Positions 44,544 to 54,759 of a stretch of 64,000 nucleotides of DNA are shown here, one piece after another. Source of the stretch: Leptodactylus fallax (lineage: Eukaryota; Chordata; Amphibia; Anura; Leptodactylidae); NCBI GenBank assembly GCA_947044405.1, contig CAMRHE010000166.1, positions 2,729,501-2,793,500 of the forward strand, given 5' to 3'. Numbering within the stretch: the first letter of the stretch is position 1; every line of letters begins with the position of its first letter. The position numbers and the translations under genes were made by a program. The notes beneath the pieces were generated by a model, which searched no databases, was not told where the DNA came from, and saw only the letters and a program-made list of their open reading frames with translations.

Positions 44544-44957
44544 ATGAAGACCAAGGAACACACCAGGCAGGTCCGTGATACTGCTGTTGAGAAGTTTAAA
44601 GCCGGATTTGGATACAAAAAGATTTCCCAAACTTTAAACATCCCAAGGAGCACTGTGCAAGTGATCATATTGAAATGGAAGGAGTATCAGACCACTGTAA
44701 ATCTACCAAGACCCAGCCGTCCCTCTAAACTTTCATCTCAAACAAGGAGAAGACTGATCAGAGATGCAGCCAAGAGGCCCATGATCACTCTGGATGAACT
44801 GCAGAGATCTACAGCTGAGGTGGGAGAGTCTGTCCATAGGACAACAATCAGTCGTACACTGCACAAATCTGGCCTTTATGGAAGAGTGACAAGAAGAAAG
44901 CCATTTCTCAAAGATATCCATGAAAAGTCTCGTTTAAAGTTGCCACAAGCTACCTGG
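44544..44957 (+). pseudogene. Tc1-A transposase copy 4, N-terminal part
   Basis: MKTKEHTRQVRDTAVEKFKA to the insertion point. Both helix-turn-helix regions are present. It carries the same one-base loss (AAAGTTGCC at about 44938) as copy 3, so the frame was already broken before the Ty3 insertion. Confidence 0.9.
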
Positions 44958-44961
44958 GAGA

Positions 44962-45950
44962 TGTAAGAGACAGCCAATGTTGTCCTAAGCTTTATTTGTC
45001 TGTATAAATTGTTAATGTTGAATGTATTTCTGTGATTCTGTTCCTTTAAGACAGCAGCCATTGTAATTGTGACATGATGCTGGAGTGAGACCCCCCCCTT
45101 TTATGTCAGCCTGCCTGTTCTGCAGACAGAGTGTGAGCAGAGAAGCAGGAAGTGACGAGACAGAGAGCAGCAGCCATCTTGGCAAGAGAGAAGACAGGTT
45201 TCTGTGCTGTGTTGAACTGGTGTGGATATTTTTCTGTACAGCTAAGCTGTATCTTGGTCCAGAGACAAACAGAGTGTAAAGAGACAACAGGACTAGTGAG
45301 TCCACGTGAAAGGAACTGTGCTCAGTGGCTGATCAGTGAGACTGACATTGTGACTGTGTATATGGATACCACAGATAGAGACTCGCAGTGCTGTTGATGT
45401 ACTGGACAGCACCTGCTAAACCCCGGCTTACATCCCAGCTCAGTGTATGGATTCGGCAGGACTGTCAGTGTGCTGAGTGGAATCTGCTGTTGGATTACAT
45501 TGCATTCATTGGGTTTCCCTGTTAAAGAGGACTTCATTTCTCCTGAGATCCTGATAACAGTGAGGAGAGGACGCTTCACTATAAAAGAAAGGAACAACTT
45601 TGGGCCCCACCGCGCGCTTCTACGGACTGTAAGCGGTCCACCTGGACCACTGGGGAAAAGGGGGTGCACCCAAATGTGATGTCAGGGTCAGTTAGGGATA
45701 GTTTTGAGTATATTGTTCATTCAGTGTCCATACTGCAGAAGTAGACAGAGTAAAAGTAGAAACCATTGCAGAATTTGCCTTGAAATTGTTCATGCTATAT
45801 TGTATATTTTGCTTGTCTTTATCCCTGTCATTTTACCTTCAAATAGCCTTTATTAACTTATAGTAAATATATATTCTTTTCTTGAACTACCGCGTGTGCG
45901 TTCATTTCTGGTTGCGGAGTCCAAACCACCTGCATTGCTCTCGGTTCACA
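44962..45950 (+). repeat. 5' LTR of the Ty3 element
   Basis: TGTAAGAGACAG…GGTTCACA, 989 bp. C-run of 8 at 45091. Confidence 0.95.
45580..45587 (+). promoter_or_regulatory. LTR TATA box
   Basis: TATAAAAG in the 5' LTR, about 370 bp before its end. The copy in the 3' LTR is at the equivalent place near 51787. Confidence 0.6.
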
Positions 45951-45953
45951 AAT

Positions 45954-45971
45954 TGGCGTAGTCGGCAGGAT
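45954..45971 (+). other. Candidate primer-binding site
   Basis: TGGCGTAGTCGGCAGGAT begins 3 bp after the LTR end. The TGG start fits a tRNA CCA end; the tRNA is not assigned. Confidence 0.6.
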
Positions 45972-45983
45972 CCGCTTACCAGA

Positions 45984-47010
45984 ATGGACGGTGACGCACC
46001 CGTTCGGGAGAATGGTGCTGGAGGAAGAATGCCAGCAGGGGCTATAATGAGTCAGTTAGCTAAATTTGATGGCAATAATATGTCAGTGAGTATGTGGGTG
46101 GAACAGATACGAATGATACAGCGAATGTACCAGACCACACCAGAAGTACTAGTAGAGCTAGCAATATTGACATTACAAGGGGATGCTAAGACCACGGTGA
46201 TACTGAGGCCATTTGAACAAAGGCAGACATTTGAGCAAGTAGTCCAGATTCTAGAAACCATCTATGGAGAAACTGCATTGCTGGGGTCTCTGCAGGCTCG
46301 GTTCTTCCAGAGGGTACAACAGGAGAATGAAAGCCTTCCCCAATATGCAAATGCCCTACCAGAACTGCTCCGAGATATTCAAGGGAAGGAAAGAGGGGGC
46401 TCGCCAGCCTTCTGTAACCCTGATCGGACTCTCCGTGACCAGTTTGTCCTGGGGATACGTGACGGCAGTTTAACTGTGACTATGAAAGGATTTTATACGA
46501 CGAGAGATTGATGCTAAATTTCATGATGTACAGGTAGAGGCCATCTCCCGTGCCAATAGTATGGTCCCGAGGCCCCAGACTGCAGTTGGAGTTACTTTGT
46601 CACAGGGGGCTAGTTCTGGCTCAGAGACAGTAGAAAAGGGGACGGTTAAAGAAATTCTCACAGTAATGCAGAAACTGCAAGAGCAAATGGAACACTTGCA
46701 CACCTGTTGTGATGAACATTCTATGAAAATTGCAGACTTCCAGAAAACTGGAGGTGAAAGGGTGAGCCGTCCATACCCAGAAAATCAGAATCACCCACCA
46801 CCCCGCTGGAGGGATGAGGATAGGACCTACCGAAGGGGTCCAAATCATTTAGTGCAGTGCTCAGGAGAAATCGAAGGGGCTTACCGAAGGGGCCCAAACA
46901 GATGGCCAGAACGACGGGAGATACGCTGCTGGGAGTGTGGACGGATGGGCCACGTTGCTGCTAGATGTCCAGAGCAGCGACAAACTTATGAGAGACCGCC
47001 GTTAAACTGA
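45984..47010 (+). pseudogene. gag of the Ty3 element, one frameshift
   Basis: Start ATG 45984 follows the primer-binding site. The first frame (to stop 46511) encodes the capsid-like region: WVEQIRMIQRMYQTTPEVLV, then LETIYGETALLGSLQARFFQ and LPQYANALPELLRDI, a pattern that recalls the Gag-derived PNMA family of vertebrates. One extra T in the run at 46491-46494 shifts the frame. The second frame (from about 46486 to stop 47010) has a coiled-coil segment (VKEILTVMQKLQEQMEHLHT) and a CCHC zinc knuckle CWECGRMGHVAARC at about 46927-46968 for RNA binding. Gag would form the cytoplasmic particle that packages the RNA. Confidence 0.88.
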
Positions 47011-50000
47011 AGTCCCCTGCTGCTGTAGGGCGTGTAGTAGGGGAGACTGACAAGAAGACTATGTGGGGAGAATGCCCTAATGATGACCTGATCGCTGCAA
47101 GTCCTGTTATACAGGTGGAAATGGAGGGTATTCCGGTTACCGGGATGATTGACACGGGTTCCCAAGTAACGACCTTGAGTAGAGACTGTTATGAACGGTA
47201 CTTCCAGCAACATGTGAAATATGATCCCCATACATTCGTACGAGTGGTCGCAGCTAACCAGTTACCAGTTCCAGTCGTGGGAGTGGCCTGGATGAATGTC
47301 CGGGTATGTGGCCAAGATCTAGGTAGGAAAGGCATTGTGGTGGTACAGGAGTCACATGAAGTAAAGGTCCCTGTCATTTTGGGGATGAATGTGTTAAAAG
47401 AATTAGATCAGATCCTCTTTGAAAAGAAAGGTCACGGTTATTGGAAAGAAACCACCACCCATCGGCCTACTCAAACAGCTTTCCAGTGGCTGATCCGGAC
47501 ATGTGGCTTACAGAAAAGTTCGGATGCACAACGTCCTCTGGCTCGAATTTCAGTTCCTTTGCATACAAAAGTTACACTGCCACCCAGTCGGGAGACAATA
47601 GTGTCCATGCCCGTAGGCACCTGTCGGAAACTAGAGGGCATAGCTGTGTTGGTAGAACCACTGCAGGCAGCCGAAGGAGGTGTTGATCCGCTAGTGGCCC
47701 GTTCCTTGGCAATAGTTCGCAATGGAAGAGTACCACTTCGATGTGTAAACACTCAGGACCAGAGTGTGGACCTGACCCCAGGGAGGCAGCTGGCTAACAT
47801 CTATGTGACTCCGGAGGAAGTAAGGAAAGTAACTCCAATGCAGCTGAAGCCGACTGAAAGGGATGAGTGGACCGTAACTGTGTCCATGGGAGAAGATGAG
47901 GAACCCACCTCTGAATGGAATGGCCGTGCAATTCGAGAACAGATGAAGATGGATGCAAGTTCATGTTCTCTGGAATGGGTGCAGAAGGTAGATGAGCTGT
48001 TGTGGGAGAACCGAGCCGCCTTTGCACGGTATGCTGAAGATTTTGGATGTACCACAGGGATCTACCATGAGATTCCCACAGGAGACACCCCTCCAATTAG
48101 AGAGCGCTACCGACAAATTCCTCCACAGTTGTATCAGGAAGTGAAAGAACTGTTAGCTAAGATGCTACAGGGTGGGATCATCCAAGAAAGCCAAAGTCCC
48201 TGGGCGGCTCCTGTGGTGTTAGTAAGAAAGAAAGATGGGTCTATCCGATTTTGCGTAGACTATCGGAAGTTAAACGCTTGCACCGTACGAGATTCCTACC
48301 CCTTGCCACGGATTGAGGAGTCTCTCTCAGCGCTGGGGAGAGCCCGGTACTTCTCCTCACTAGATCTGGCTAGTGGGTATTGGCAGGTGCCGATGGCCAC
48401 AAAAGACAAGGAGAAGACGGCATTCATCTTGCCCATGGGACTATACGAATTTAGCCGGATGCCCTTCGGGTTGACAAATGCACCCGGAACGTTTCAGCGG
48501 TTGATGGAGAAATGTCTCGGTGACTTCAACTTTGAGTTCACTCTCATCTACTTGGATGACATTATAGTGTATTCTGCGACCTTTGAAGACCATCTCCACC
48601 AGTTGGGGCAAGTATTTCGAAGATTGCGGGAACATGGGCTCAAATTGAAACCCAGTAAATGTCGGTTGTTCCAATCTGAAATTGATTACTTGGGTCACCG
48701 AGTATCAGGAGAAGGGGTGAGACCATCAAGAGACAAGATAGCGGCTGTTCAAGATTGGCCAATACCGACTACCCTGCGAGAAGTGAGGGCGTTCCTTGGA
48801 GTAGCCGGTTACTATCGACGGTTTATTAAGGATTTCGCCAAGGTAGCAGCACCACTTAATGCTCTCCTACGAGGCACATCCGGTGGTCCAAAGAACCGGT
48901 CCGTGAAGTGGGGACCTGAACAGGAACAAGCCTTCCAGGCATTGAAGGATGCACTGACAACAGCCCCAATCTTGGCATATGCTGATTACCACTTGCCGTT
49001 CCAGCTGTATACAGATGCAAGCCTGTATGGTCTTGGAGCAATGCTTTCCCAGCTTCAGGATGGCCAGGAGAGGGTCATAGCGTACGGCAGCCGGTCTTTG
49101 AGAGATTCTGAAAGAAACCCCGAGAATTATAGTTCATTTAAGTTGGAGCTGTTGGCACTGGTATGGGCCATGACCGAGAAATTCTCTGAATATTTGACCG
49201 GTGCTGAAGTTTTAGTACTGACTGACAACAACCCACTAGCTCACCTGGAAAATTCCAAGCTCGGGGCGTTAGAGCAGAGGTGGATAGCCCGAATGTCTAA
49301 GTTCAATTACCGCATTAAGTATCGGTCCAAGACAGAGAACCAGAATGCTGACGGACTTTCTAGGGTAACCGCCCAGACCCCCACAGTAGACATGGATCAT
49401 GAGTTGGAGCATGTGGAGGTGCCCGACTTCAGCAGATTTTCACAGGCCTTGGCCGCCGCTAATCAGTTTGAGATGGAGGGGACTGAAACGGCTCCTTTCT
49501 TTGGTCCCTCACGACAGGAATGGGCACAGATACAACAGACCCATGAGGGGCTGGCGCAGATGATCAAGTGTGTTGAGAAAGGCCAGAAGCCCTGTAGAGA
49601 GGAAAGAGAACGACTGACACGTGAGATATTATCTGTTCTGAGTCAGTGGGAAAAGTTGGAGATGAAAAATGGAGTGCTATGCCGAAAGGTCTATTTACCT
49701 TCTGAGATCGACATTCGATACCAAATTGTGGTGCCTAGTGAACTGGCTCGCTCGTTGGCAGTTGAGGCTCATAATAAGAATGGACATTTTGGTCATGAGA
49801 AGACCTTTCGTTGGTTACAGCGACTGATTTACTGCCCTGGTCTTCGTCAAATGGTCGAAGAAGTATGCCGCAGCTGTCGAACTTGTGAGATCCATAAGGC
49901 AATAGAACAGAGAGCTCCCCTGCAAACCATCGTGACCCAGGAACCTTTAGAAATCGTCATGATAGACTATCTAATGGTTGGCCCATCCAATAGCGGACAC

Positions 50001-51149
50001 CAGTATTGCCTCGTAATGGTGGATCACTTCACCAAATTTGCGGTGGTAACCGCCACCAAGGACCAGACAGCTGAGTCAGCAGCTCGTGCTCTGTGCCAAG
50101 ATTTCATTCGAGTATATGGGTGTCCCCAACGCATCCACTCCGACCAGGGCGCCTGCTTTGAGGGACACGTAATGAAAGAAGTTCAACGTATCTACGGGAT
50201 AAAGAAGTCGCACACGACTCCATACCACCCTCAGGGAAATGGGGCCTGTGAAAGATTCAACAGAACTCTGCTACAGATGCTGCGGACTCTGGAGGAAGAC
50301 AAGAAGTTACAGTGGCCTCAGTTCTTGTCTGAAATGGTGTGGGCCTATAACAATCAGGTCCATTCTACAACGGGGTACTCTCCTTATACACTTCTCTTTG
50401 GGCGGTCTGGGCGAAGTATAGGAGAATTACAGTTGAATGATGTGGATGGGTTCCCTCCGAGGGATCCAACCTCTTGGGTGCGGACGCACCGGCAGAGACT
50501 TGAGACGATCCATCGATTGGTGCGGCAGCGCCTGCAAGAACATCCCCATCCTGATAAGACCCCAGTGCAAGAAGCACCATTGCAACCAGGCGACCTGGTG
50601 CTAGTTCGTGTCAAGAAACCCCAAGGGAAATTGGAAAGCCGATGGGAGGCTTTGCCGTATCGTGTTGTTGGCCGCAAGTATGCAAATGGGCCAGTGTACC
50701 AGGTCCAGAAAGAAGGAACTGATTGTGTTCGAGTACTTCACCGAAATATGTTGCGCCTGTGTCATTCTGAAGGGACAAATCATGATGGGCCTGCCAATGT
50801 GAATGAGCTCCCACAGTCAGAGAATGGAGGTGCGGAATGGGCCTCCGACGAGGAGGATGATTGTTGGCCGATCCCTGCTCCTGGGGATGTTCCACCTGTG
50901 ACTACTGTATCTCCGGCCTGTGCCCCCTCTGGTGCGGAATCCACTGGTCCTTCTCAGCCCATAGCTGCAGCACCCCATAATATACCACCGGTCCTCAGAC
51001 GGACCACTAGGCCAAATGCTGGTATTCCCCCTGTTCGGTATGCGCAGGATGAGTTTGTTTGGCCTGCCATACATCGGTATACTACCACCCTGTGCATAAA
51101 AGTACAACCCTCTGGATATACAGTCATAGGCAGGGACTGCCAATCTTAA
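46992..51149 (+). CDS. Pol polyprotein of the Ty3 element, intact
   Basis: Open without interruption. Counting from the first Met (47061), 1362 residues. Protease active site DTG at 31-33; reverse transcriptase about 345-560 with FCVDYRKLN, PFGLTNAPGTFQ and catalytic YLDD at 497-500; RNase H with TDAS (Asp 652) and ALEQRWIARM; integrase zinc-binding His904/His909 and Cys939/Cys942; catalytic Asp969, Asp1028 and Glu1064 (35 residues between the last two, DD35E); C-terminal GPY/F-like module (ALPYRVV … NGPVYQVQ). The frame extends upstream of the Met to 46992, overlapping gag by 19 bp in the -1 frame, so translation is likely as a gag-pol fusion by frameshifting rather than from its own Met. 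The protein copies the RNA and integrates the DNA. Confidence 0.96.
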   Translation, partial: ETAVKLKSPAAVGRVVGETDKKTMWGECPNDDLIAASPVIQVEMEGIPVTGMIDTGSQVTTLSRDCYERYFQQHVKYDPHTFVRVVAANQLPVPVVGVAWMNVRVCGQDLGRKGIVVVQESHEVKVPVILGMNVLKELDQILFEKKGHGYWKETTTHRPTQTAFQWLIRTCGLQKSSDAQRPLARISVPLHTKVTLPPSRETIVSMPVGTCRKLEGIAVLVEPLQAAEGGVDPLVARSLAIVRNGRVPLRCVNTQDQSVDLTPGRQLANIYVTPEEVRKVTPMQLKPTERDEWTVTVSMGEDEEPTSEWNGRAIREQMKMDASSCSLEWVQKVDELLWENRAAFARYAEDFGCTTGIYHEIPTGDTPPIRERYRQIPPQLYQEVKELLAKMLQGGIIQESQSPWAAPVVLVRKKDGSIRFCVDYRKLNACTVRDSYPLPRIEESLSALGRARYFSSLDLASGYWQVPMATKDKEKTAFILPMGLYEFSRMPFGLTNAPGTFQRLMEKCLGDFNFEFTLIYLDDIIVYSATFEDHLHQLGQVFRRLREHGLKLKPSKCRLFQSEIDYLGHRVSGEGVRPSRDKIAAVQDWPIPTTLREVRAFLGVAGYYRRFIKDFAKVAAPLNALLRGTSGGPKNRSVKWGPEQEQAFQALKDALTTAPILAYADYHLPFQLYTDASLYGLGAMLSQLQDGQERVIAYGSRSLRDSERNPENYSSFKLELLALVWAMTEKFSEYLTGAEVLVLTDNNPLAHLENSKLGALEQRWIARMSKFNYRIKYRSKTENQNADGLSRVTAQTPTVDMDHELEHVEVPDFSRFSQALAAANQFEMEGTETAPFFGPSRQEWAQIQQTHEGLAQMIKCVEKGQKPCREERERLTREILSVLSQWEKLEMKNGVLCRKVYLPSEIDIRYQIVVPSELARSLAVEAHNKNGHFGHEKTFRWLQRLIYCPGLRQMVEEVCRSCRTCEIHKAIEQRAPLQTIVTQEPLEIVMIDYLMVGPSNSGHQYCLVMVDHFTKFAVVTATKDQTAESAARALCQDFIRVYGCPQRIHSDQGACFEGHVMKEVQRIYGIKKSHTTPYHPQGNGACERFNRTLLQMLRTLEEDKKLQWPQFLSEMVWAYNNQVHSTTGYSPYTLLFGRSGRSIGELQLNDVDGFPPRDPTSWVRTHRQRLETIHRLVRQRLQEHPHPDKTPVQEAPLQPGDLVLVRVKKPQGKLESRWEALPYRVVGRKYANGPVYQVQKEGTDCVRVLHRNMLRLCHSEGTNHDGPANVNELPQSENGGAEWASDEEDDCWPIPAPGDVPPVTTVSPACAPSGAESTGPSQPIAAAPHNIPPVLRRTTRPNAGIPPVRYAQDEFVWPAIHRYTTTLCIKVQPSGYTVIGRDCQS
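47001..47044 (+). promoter_or_regulatory. Candidate -1 ribosomal frameshift signal
   Basis: Slippery heptamer G TTA AAC at 47001-47007, in register with gag and immediately before the gag stop TGA. After 5 bases comes a 6-bp stem TCCCCT (47013-47018) / AGGGGA (47039-47044) with a 20-base loop. A -1 slip converts the gag frame into the pol frame. Confidence 0.7.
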
Positions 51150-51160
51150 AGTGGGGGGGA
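51150..51160 (+). other. Polypurine tract
   Basis: AGTGGGGGGGA just before the 3' LTR, right after the pol stop. Confidence 0.85.
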
Positions 51161-51163
51161 ATA

Positions 51164-52157
51164 TGTAAGAGACAGCCAATGTTGTCCTAAGCTTTATTTG
51201 TCTGTATAAATTGTTAATGTTGAATGTATTTCTGTGATTCTGTTCCTTTAAGACAGCAGCCATTGTAATTGTGACATGATGCTGGAGTGAGACCCCCCCC
51301 CCCCCTTTTATGTCAGCCTGCCTGTTCTGCAGACAGAGTGTGAGCAGAGAAGCAGGAAGTGACGATACAGAGAGCAGCAGCCATCTTGGCAAGAGAGAAG
51401 ACAGGTGTCTGTGCTGTGTTGAACTGGTGTGGATATTTTTCTGTACAGCTAAGCTGTATCTTGGTCCAGAGACAAACAGAGTGTAAAGAGACAACAGGAC
51501 TAGTGAGTCCACGTGAAAGGAACTGTGCTCAGTGGCTGATCAGTGAGACTGACATTGTGACTGTGTATATGGATGCCACAGATAGAGACTCGCAGTGCTG
51601 TTGATGTACTGGACAGCACCTGCTAAATCCCGGCTTACATCCCAGCTCAGTGTATGGATTCGGCAGGACTGTCAGTGTGCTGAGTGGAATCTGCTGTTGG
51701 ATTACATTGCATTCATTGTGTTTCCCTGTTAAAGAGGACTTCATTTCTCCTGAGATCCTGATAACAGTGAGGAGAGGACGCTTCACTATAAAAGAAAGGA
51801 ACGACTTTGGGCCCCACCGCGCGCTTCTACGGACTGTAAGCGGTCCACCTGGACCACTGGGGAAAAGGGGGTGCACCCAAATGTGATGTCAGGGTCAGTT
51901 AGGGATAGTTTTGAGTATATTGTTCATTCAGTGTCCATACTGCAGAAGTGGACAGAGTAAAAGTAGAAACCATTGCAGAATTTGCCTTGAAATTGTTCAT
52001 GCTATATTGTATATTTTGCTTGTCTTTATCCCTGTCATTTTACCTTCAAATTGCCTTTATTAACTTATAGTAAATATATATTCTTTTCTTGAACTACCGC
52101 GTGTGCGTTCATTTCTGGTTGCGGAGTCCAAACCACCTGCCTTGCTCTCGGTTCACA
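51164..52157 (+). repeat. 3' LTR of the Ty3 element
   Basis: 994 bp. Compared with the 5' LTR: about nine substitutions spread along its length, and 13 instead of 8 C in the C-run. Confidence 0.95.
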
Positions 52158-52161
52158 GAGA

Positions 52162-52762
52162 CACACCAAACATGTGGAAGAAGGTGCTCTGGTCAGATGA
52201 AACCAAAATCGAACTTTTTGGCCACAATGCAAAACGATATGTTTGGCGTAAAAGCAACACAGCTCATCACCCTAAACACACCATCCCCACTGTCAAACAT
52301 GGTGGTAGCAGCATCATGGTTTGGGCCTGCTTTTCTTCAGCAGGGACAGTGAAGATGGTTAAAATTGATAGGAAGATGGATGTAGCCAAATACAGGACCA
52401 TTCTGGAAGAAAACCTGTTGGAGTCTGCAAAAGACCTGAGACTGGGACGGAGATTTATCTTCCAACAAGACAATGATCCCAAACATAAAGCAAAATCTAC
52501 AATGGGATGGTTCACAAATAAACGTATCCAGGTGTTAGAATGACCAAGTCAAAGTCCAGACCTGAATCCAATCGAGAATCTGTGGAAAGAGCTGAAAACT
52601 GCTGTTCACAAACGCTCTCCATCCAACCTCACTGAGCTTGAGCTGTTTTCCAAGGAAGAATGGGCAAGAATTTCAGTCTCTCGATGTGCAAAAGTGATAG
52701 AGACATACCCCAAGCGACTTGCAGTTGTAATCGCAGCAAAAGGTGGCGCTACAAAGTATTAA
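52162..52762 (+). pseudogene. Tc1-A transposase copy 4, C-terminal part
   Basis: Resumes within the catalytic domain: [29 protein letters not shown], then a Trp-to-stop change (TGA at 52541) just before PSQSPDLNPIENLWKE, and ends GGATKY-stop. Two lesions in all (with the N-terminal frameshift) plus the Ty3 insertion. Confidence 0.92.
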
Positions 52763-52984
52763 CTTAAGGGGGCCGAATAATTTGGCACGCCCCACTTTTC
52801 AGTTTTTAATTTTTTACAAAAGTTTAAAATATCCAATAAATTTCGTTCCACTTCACAATTGTGTCCCACTTGTTGTTGATTCTTCACCAAAAAATTAAAA
52901 TTTTATATCCTTATGTTTGAAGCCTGAAATGTGGCAAAAGGTTGAAAAGATCAAGGGGGCCGAATACTTTCGCAAGGCACTGTA

Positions 52985-53584
52985 CATGCCCTTGCTACGG
53001 TTTACTTACATGTTAGAAACATGGGCACAGCCTTCAAGCTGCCTTATACTTCCTATTGTTATCAAGGATGCTAAATCAAGACATCCAGAAACTAGGGGCG
53101 GGAGTGTTCAACATGACACAATACACGTCACGGAGGCAGTGGCTTGCTGATTGGAGAAAGCTGACCTTGACTCTTCCTGGGGGGTGGGGCCTCCCACTTA
53201 TATACTGAGGATAGCAGCAGTGTTCTGTTGGCTGCTATCAGTTTCAATGTAAGCTAGGGAGAGTACACATGATATACTAGGGAAAGATGTTCTATCTGAT
53301 CTTCATGCTATTTGTTACAGACTATCTAAGATAATGTATTCACAGCAATCCACTTATGCCCTGATTGCTAACAAACTTCTTACCTCGAGTAATAACAGAT
53401 ATAATAGCAGTGTTGATGTGGGACTTGGAAAAGCAATGGATGCTGGTTTAGCAATGCTCCAGGTTTGCTGTTAATTTAGCTCTTTAAAAGGGAACAACAA
53501 AACTGTGTGCCTAGCAACAGTGACTACTAGCCGATTACCAGCTGAAGCAGGAGAACTACATCCACTTGCTACATTTCATAGTAC
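52985..53584. other. No recognisable gene
   Basis: Moderately GC-rich at 53085-53200, with a TATA-like 'cttatatactg' at 53198. It could be part of an old LTR but no paired ends were found. Confidence 0.35.
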
Positions 53585-53660
53585 ATATATAGCAGTTTGA
53601 GGCTAAGGCCCCACCTTGTGGAAGCACAGCTTTTTTGTTGCAGATTTTGCTATGATAGGA
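53585..53660. repeat. Half of a GGCTAAGGCCCCAC-type MITE
   Basis: 'gaggctaaggccccaccttgtggaagcacagctttttt' matches the left end of 3389-3618. The right end is not seen. Confidence 0.5.
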
Positions 53661-53752
53661 AACTTCTAAGTGCTTTCTTTCTAAATCCCTAAATGCCTGA
53701 ATAAAAGCTGTTTTTACAGGACTCCTTGGTTCTCGCATATCTAGCCGGTTTA

Positions 53753-54535
53753 ACACCTTTATGATGGGCCATTTTTATTGTTGCATTTCCATTTTTCCTT
53801 CCCCACATTCCAAGAGCCATATCTTTCATTTCTCAGTTCACAGAGTCACATGAAGGCTTATTGTTTGTGAAACAAATTGTACTTTGTAATGGCACCATTC
53901 AATATCCTGTACAATGTACTGGGAAGCTGGAAAAAAATTCAGAGTGAGGTGGAATTGGAAAAAAAAATTGCATTTGCTCCAATTTTTTATGGCATGTGGT
54001 AAAAATGATGTTACCTGTATTCTGTGGGTCAGTTTGATCACGGGGATACTAAATTTACATAGTATTTGCAGTCTTTTGATACCTTTTAAAAAATGAAAAA
54101 CTTTGCAGAATAGAAAAAACATTTTTTTTTTGTTGCCATGTTCTGACACCTGTAACTTTTTCATATTTACAAGTATGGAGCTGGGTATGGCATCCATTTA
54201 TGCGGGACAAGATGTAATTATGACATTTATGACATAGGACAATTATGTATTGCAGTGAATAGTAAAAGGCTCCTGGCTGTCATGGCTATCGATCTCCACT
54301 CTTCGATGACGATCTTGAGGGCAGCAGTTGTTCAAAGATGGCAGTGCCCATGGTGCTTGTGCACTTTAGATGCCGCGGTTAAAAGCAACTGCGGGATCTA
54401 AAGTGTCGACACTGACCGCAGCTGTTAACAGCGGGTCCTGGCAATATCATACAGCCGGCATCTGCCGTGTATGGAGGGAGCTCAGCTCCTGAGCCCTTTC
54501 CATACATCTCCATATGACCAAGAACGTACAGTTCA
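53753..54535 (+). repeat. Old interspersed repeat, possibly a piggyBac-type MITE
   Basis: Starts after TTAA (53749-53752) with 'cacctttatgatgggcc'. The interior ('ggcaccattcaatat', 'tgtactgggaagctgg', 'ctgtgggtcag…gatcacggggata') is a sequence I know as abundant in anuran genomes. The right part has a palindromic patch ('gatgccgcggttaaaagcaactgcggg'). No right terminus found. Confidence 0.45.
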
Positions 54536-54759
54536 AATGGCTGAATATGAAGTGGAATTAAAGCAGACTTCTGCCTCAGATTCCTCTCAGATAAATGGGG
54601 CTAATCAGGGGAGTGTCTCATGCTGCAGGTGATCAGAAGCAGAATCCACAGGAAAACTGAGCAGGACATTTATTTTTTCCAAGTGGGCGGAACTTTCCAA
54701 CTGGGAGGGTGGATTTTAATTTTTATCTCAGGCAGCAGATAAGCTTGAATTGGCCCTGA

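Larger units (their letters stand above)
44962..52157 (+). mobile_element. Ty3/gypsy LTR retrotransposon, near-intact
   Basis: 7196 bp with LTRs of 989 and 994 bp, TG…CA ends, and a 4-bp target duplication GAGA (44958-44961, 52158-52161) inside a Tc1 element. Domain order protease-RT-RNase H-integrase places it in Ty3/gypsy (Metaviridae). No envelope frame and no chromodomain seen. LTRs differ at about nine substitutions plus the length of a C-run, which indicates a recent insertion. One gag frameshift is the only obvious defect. Confidence 0.96.
44153..52982 (+). mobile_element. Tc1-like transposon, lineage A copy 4, split by a Ty3 element
   Basis: Left end CAGTGCCTTGAGAAAGTATT at 44153 (TA 44151-44152), right end …CGCAAGGCACTG at 52982 (TA 52983-52984). 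Removing the Ty3 element and one copy of GAGA leaves 1630 bp, the length of copy 3. Outer terminal repeats are largely intact. Confidence 0.93.

Noticed and set aside
45882..45983. Gag start upstream inside the LTR
   Set aside because: The frame is open back to 45882, but that Met lies in the LTR before the primer-binding site. The Met at 45984 is the natural start.
53010..53530. Another LTR (TGTTAGAAAC start, TATA-like at 53198)
   Set aside because: No matching CA end with a target duplication was found.
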